From Domibacillus epiphyticus (lineage in GTDB: Bacteria; Bacillota; Bacilli; Bacillales; Domibacillaceae), in NCBI RefSeq assembly GCF_001975785.1, contig NZ_MSFI01000020.1:62001-126000 (forward strand): a stretch of 64,000 nucleotides of DNA, read 5' to 3'. Shown piece by piece: positions 60,326-64,000 of this stretch; within the stretch, counting starts at the first letter, position 1, and each line of letters begins with the position of its first letter. The translations under genes were made by a program, and so were the position numbers. The notes beneath the pieces were generated by a model. That model was not told where the DNA came from. It saw only the letters and a program-made list of their open reading frames with translations, and did no database searches.

Positions 60326-63300
60326 ATCTTCTGGAAGAGGATTGTGGAGAGACCAAACAATGCTCATTGGTTTGTCACCATTACTGGAGACAAAATTAGC
60401 TTCGCCTAAATACATAAATGGTAAAGTTACACCGTGTAGTTGATCAAATTTTCGAATGAATAAATGAATATGAATATCCTGTTCTTGATGAAGTTGAAAA
60501 TCCTGTCCGCGTTTTGATTCATGTGATGTTTGGTTTTGACTTTGCCAATGGAAGGTTGACGGGTCAATAAAATAATCTTTATAAAGTAAATGATCTTCAA
60601 CGGATTCTGCTTTGTTTAGGTTAACGAATAACAAGTAATGATTGTTGACCCGTTGTACACCTTCACGCCATGATCCTTCTGGTTGGGTGGCTTCAAACAA
60701 CACTATTAAGTCATTTCTTGTATAGTTTTCATATAAAACAAGCTTATTTTCATTATCAAAAAACGAGGAGGATTGGAAAGTGCGACGGAATTCAATTAAT
60801 CCGTAATCGATTCTTTCCAGGGCATAATTATATTTTTCTTCGTCAGTAAATAGAGAGCGAATCTCATCATTTAAAATAAATGTATCACCTTCAACAATTC
60901 CGCATTTTATTCTTTCCATCGAGCGTAATACTAAGCTTTTATGCGCAGACGAAATAGATTTGGAAAAACTTTTTTCAGCTAAAGAAAATACATTTTGAAC
61001 AGAGGCTGTCCCTTGTTCAAAAGCAACTTTTAGTATTAAAAATTCATAAGGCCATTTGAGAGGTAGCTTTTGTTCTAGGTCTTTCATTAATTGCATTAAT
61101 GGAAGATCTTCCAGCCAGGTTGCTTCTAACACAGACAGGTCATTCATTTTCTTTTTCGTTTCCAGCCAAGTCTTATATTTATTCAAAAAGAATTTCAAAC
61201 TTGGTGCGTTTTCTGAATATAAAAAGTCCATTAATTCTGGGGAGCGGCCAAGTTCATTTTTGAATTGTTGATAAAGTGCTTTTAACATTGCCAATGTGTC
61301 CATTCGAATTGACTCAATTTTATCAAGTAGCTCTTTTTGAGAAACAGGATCAAGATCAATGTACGATCCGCCCGGGAAATCGCTGAATTCGTGCCGTACT
61401 TCTAAACGTAATGCATCCCGATCGAATGCTTGGTGATTCGTTTGACCAGCGAGGGCAAGTGGAATCATAAAAGATTTTTGATAGTTACCAATAAAGTCTA
61501 ATATGGTGACAAATTCTTTTCCTTTATATTTACGTAAACCACGACCAATCTGCTGAATAAAAACAGTTGATGATTCGGTCGGGCGTAAAAATAACATCAT
61601 ATTTACTTTTGGGATATCGATCCCTTCGTTAAAAATATTTACTGTAAAAATGATTTGTAATTCATCGGCTGGGTTTTCGAGTCGAGCAATCATTTTCTGT
61701 CTTTCCTCAACTGAATCTTTTCCCGTTAAATAAACAGTGTGTAATCCTTTTCTATTAAATGATTCACTCATAAACTTTGCGTGTTTTACATTCGCGCAGA
61801 AACCGAGACAAACTAATTGGGTACCATGATAGCCGTACATATCCATCATGTTGATAATAAAGTCGACGCGTTCCTCATTATTTAGTGCCTCTGCAAGCGA
61901 ATCTTCTACAAAAAATCCGTTACTTGTTTTAATTGTCGAATAATCGATGGTTTCATCAGCTATGCCAAAATAATGAAATGGAACGAGTAGCTGCTGTTCT
62001 AGTGCTTGACGCAGCCGAACTTCATAGACAATATTATGGTCACATAGTGAGAGAACATTACGACCATCCATTCTTTCTGGCGTTGCCGTTAATCCTAGTA
62101 AAAACTTAGGCTCAAAATAGTCGAGTACTTTTTTATACGTGGTTGCTTCTGCGTGATGAAATTCATCGATAATGATGTAATCAAAATCAGCCGGAGAGAA
62201 CTGTTGTAATGTTGAATCTTTTGATAGTGTTTGAATCGTACTGAAAACGAATTGTGAATTCCATTCTTTTTTTGTTCCGGTCAACTTGCCGCACAAGTCA
62301 GTTGAATTAAAGACAAATTCAAAGGTTTGAATCGCATTATCAAGCAACTCTTCACGGTGTGCAATGAATAAAAGTCTTTTTGGTTGAACTTGATGAACAT
62401 CAAATGCAGCTAAATATGTTTTACCGGTTCCTGTTGCAGCAATGATCACTCCTTTATTATTTCCTAGATTCCGTGTGTTTTTTAGGTTCTTTAAAGCTTC
62501 TTGTTGCATAGCATTGGGTTGAAATTCTGTTTTTTCTTCTGTTGCTATAGTAGGTTCAGCAACCATACCCTTTTGTTTTTGATCCTTGAACCATGAACTG
62601 TATGTATCGATAAAATCTTCTGTCAGTTGGATTGCTTCATCACTTTCCCAAATAGATTGGAATAATGCCGTGGTTTTCTCATAAGCTGGTATGTGATTTG
62701 TATCCGGTAATCGAATGTTTAGTTCGCGACCATTAATAAGGGCTGAATGTGATAAATTTGATGATCCGATTAGAACAGAATTTAAACCTGAATCCCGACC
62801 AAATAAGTAAGCTTTTGTATGGAATGATTCTTTTTGTGTATGAATTATCTTAACTTCAACGTTAGAAAATTGAAGCAAATGCTGCAGGGCTTTCGGTTCT
62901 GTGATTCCTAAATAAGTCGATGTAATAATACGAACAGGAACACCACGTTTTTGCAATTCTTGAAGTGGTTTTGTGAGTAGCTGAACGCCAGACATTCTTG
63001 TAAAGCTCACCATAAATTCGACACGATCCGCCGTGCGCATCTCAAACTTGAGTGTTTTAAAAAAGTTTTTAACGGACTTTTTCTCATTTGTTAACACGTC
63101 TGCACGACTTAAAAACAGTTCCTGTTCCAGGAGAGGTACCGTATCTTCACTGTTGTACGTAATATAAGAAAGTGGTAATTTAAAAGTGGAAAATTCCTTT
63201 GAGATAACAGATTCTACCTCTTTGTTTAATAAAATCATTTCATCATATTTTTCGGATTCTGCAAGTTCTTTAAATCTTCCTTCTAAGGAACGAATTGTTT

Positions 63301-63409
63301 TTAAGATGAGTGCTTCACTATATTCTTTCGGTGTCAAACGCTGTATAAGCTGATTTTTTGGATATAATTTATCTTGTTGGTAAAGTTCCTCTTTCCATCC
63401 TTTCTCCAA
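60302..63409 (-). CDS. Large SF2 helicase with N-terminal PLD nuclease domain and DUF3427 C-terminus
   Basis: The roughly 1,035-residue protein starts at TTG behind AAAGGGGGGG. Residues about 110-270 form a PLD-type domain (ESFHTKAYLFGR with the HxK motif, IGSSNLS). The helicase core follows: Walker A AATGTGKTYLAAF, DEFHHA box, ATPERMDG, and motif VI QQIGRGLRKY. The C-terminal third matches DUF3427 (helicase-associated, with PLLYKD-like strands). Such proteins occur with defence or DNA-repair genes in many bacteria. The exact job is unknown. The gene looks more A/T-rich than its neighbours, which hints at transfer. Confidence 0.88.
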   Translation of the reverse strand: MEKGWKEELYQQDKLYPKNQLIQRLTPKEYSEALILKTIRSLEGRFKELAESEKYDEMILLNKEVESVISKEFSTFKLPLSYITYNSEDTVPLLEQELFLSRADVLTNEKKSVKNFFKTLKFEMRTADRVEFMVSFTRMSGVQLLTKPLQELQKRGVPVRIITSTYLGITEPKALQHLLQFSNVEVKIIHTQKESFHTKAYLFGRDSGLNSVLIGSSNLSHSALINGRELNIRLPDTNHIPAYEKTTALFQSIWESDEAIQLTEDFIDTYSSWFKDQKQKGMVAEPTIATEEKTEFQPNAMQQEALKNLKNTRNLGNNKGVIIAATGTGKTYLAAFDVHQVQPKRLLFIAHREELLDNAIQTFEFVFNSTDLCGKLTGTKKEWNSQFVFSTIQTLSKDSTLQQFSPADFDYIIIDEFHHAEATTYKKVLDYFEPKFLLGLTATPERMDGRNVLSLCDHNIVYEVRLRQALEQQLLVPFHYFGIADETIDYSTIKTSNGFFVEDSLAEALNNEERVDFIINMMDMYGYHGTQLVCLGFCANVKHAKFMSESFNRKGLHTVYLTGKDSVEERQKMIARLENPADELQIIFTVNIFNEGIDIPKVNMMLFLRPTESSTVFIQQIGRGLRKYKGKEFVTILDFIGNYQKSFMIPLALAGQTNHQAFDRDALRLEVRHEFSDFPGGSYIDLDPVSQKELLDKIESIRMDTLAMLKALYQQFKNELGRSPELMDFLYSENAPSLKFFLNKYKTWLETKKKMNDLSVLEATWLEDLPLMQLMKDLEQKLPLKWPYEFLILKVAFEQGTASVQNVFSLAEKSFSKSISSAHKSLVLRSMERIKCGIVEGDTFILNDEIRSLFTDEEKYNYALERIDYGLIEFRRTFQSSSFFDNENKLVLYENYTRNDLIVLFEATQPEGSWREGVQRVNNHYLLFVNLNKAESVEDHLLYKDYFIDPSTFHWQSQNQTSHESKRGQDFQLHQEQDIHIHLFIRKFDQLHGVTLPFMYLGEANFVSSNGDKPMSIVWSLHNPLPEDLFMDFIR

Positions 63410-63597
63410 AATAACCCCCCCTTTATTTTTTCTAATATTAATAAAAATTTTACCATGATTTTTTGAATTAACATACATATACAGGACTTATCTGCTATGT
63501 GTTTGTTGTACTTTGGGTAAAGTGAAATAATCATTAACAGAGCAGTTTTTTAGTTTGAAATATTAGAGTAAGATGAAATAGAGAGGGGGGGATCCAA

Positions 63598-64000
63598 TTG
63601 TATCCAATCAAACAGGCTTCCAATCAGGATGCAGAAGAGATTCTAGCATTGACAAAACTCGCTTACATGTCGGAAGCGGAGATATACAATGACTACACGA
63701 TCCATCCGTTAACGCAGACGCTTGAAAAAAAGGAGTCTTTTGAAAGCATCTTGTGCTGAGTGGAAGAGGGAAGATCATCGGGTCGGTCAGAGCATATGAG
63801 AAAGAGGGAATCTGCTATATCGGAAAGTTGATGGTGCAGCCCGCTTATCAAAACAAAGGATTGGGAGACGATTAATGCAAGAAATCGAGAGCCGCTTTCC
63901 GGGTGTATCCTATAGCTTTTTACGGGAAGTAAAAGTGAGAAAAACATTTCATTGTATGAAAAGTTAGGGTATAAGGGATATAAGCAAGAGAAGCTGCCTG
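63598..64000 (+). pseudogene. GNAT acetyltransferase, broken by frameshifts (runs off the window)
   Basis: A TTG behind GAGAGGGGGG starts a GNAT-like N-terminus (YPIKQASNQDAEEILALTKLAY) that meets a TGA near 63760. Other frames continue the fold: GKIIGSVRAYEKEGICYIGKLMVQPAYQNKGLG, then RRLMQEIESRFPGVSYSF, then SEKNISLYEKLGYKGYKQEKL. Three single-base shifts, near 63755, 63870 and 63920, would restore one reading frame. With three separate lesions it is probably a dead gene. Confidence 0.8.

Noticed and set aside
61367-61380. CCCGGGAAAT as a Noc site in the helicase gene
   Set aside because: The left arm is not conserved (four mismatches).
1-64000. CRISPR arrays, rRNA, tRNA, insertion sequences or prophage
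   Set aside because: I saw no regularly spaced repeats, no transposase or integrase frame, and no rRNA- or tRNA-like segment.

Overview
The window looks like chromosome from a spore-forming member of the Bacillaceae, not one I can name. The evidence is AGGAGG-type ribosome binding sites throughout, A/T-rich spacers, many U-tailed hairpin terminators, a YyaC-type and a DUF3231-type protein, and Bacillus-style mannitol PTS, AgrB/AgrD and CheW genes. I see no rRNA, tRNA, CRISPR array or insertion sequence. Two sites match or nearly match the ParB site parS (10089-10104 and 15373-15388), and two match or nearly match the Noc site (53685-53698 and 59300-59313). These and yyaC suggest an origin-proximal segment.

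Left part (1-10.1 kb). A permease fragment is followed by two M20-family amidohydrolases. Next come the wreck of a chemotaxis region (MCP tail and frameshifted CheW), a DUF4395 membrane protein and an HD-GYP phosphodiesterase. On the minus strand lies an agr-type peptide signalling locus: a sensor kinase in two reading frames, AgrB, and a short AgrD (42 residues) whose cyclising residue appears to be Ser. No AgrA is nearby. Small membrane, ASCH and acetyltransferase genes follow.

Catabolic part (10.1-34 kb). A sigma-54 activator faces a sigma-54 promoter that drives aldehyde dehydrogenase, a metallo-beta-lactamase-fold lactonase and an iron alcohol dehydrogenase. This is the same enzyme set as the Agrobacterium gamma-butyrolactone (blc/att) operon. 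After ribokinase, a lone EIIA-Glc, a ureohydrolase, a BASS symporter, 6-phosphogluconolactonase, a GntR/MFS pair, shikimate kinase, a hydroxyacid dehydrogenase and yyaC comes a notable cluster at 26-34 kb. It holds two paralogous GntR regulators, a class III CoA-transferase, LeuC/LeuD-like hydratase subunits, an HMG-CoA-lyase-family enzyme, a maleate-isomerase-like protein and a MatC-like dicarboxylate carrier. Both promoters carry the same palindrome over the -35 box. Together the genes could take a cis-dicarboxylate such as citraconate to acetyl-CoA and pyruvate.

Right part (34-64 kb). A quinone oxidoreductase and a DUF3231 protein precede a lone HPr gene, a complete mannitol operon (mtlA-mtlR-mtlF-mtlD) and a cyclomaltodextrinase. 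Transporters (YocS-like, AEC, acetate, two-part Thr/Ser exporter, EamA) are mixed with PduL, YihY and a FrnE-like DsbA protein. A second sigma-54 activator faces an MFS transporter/amidase operon. The window ends with a stress protein, a FhuF-like protein under a Fur box, a Nudix hydrolase that overlaps a large PLD-helicase gene at its 3' end, and a frameshifted acetyltransferase.
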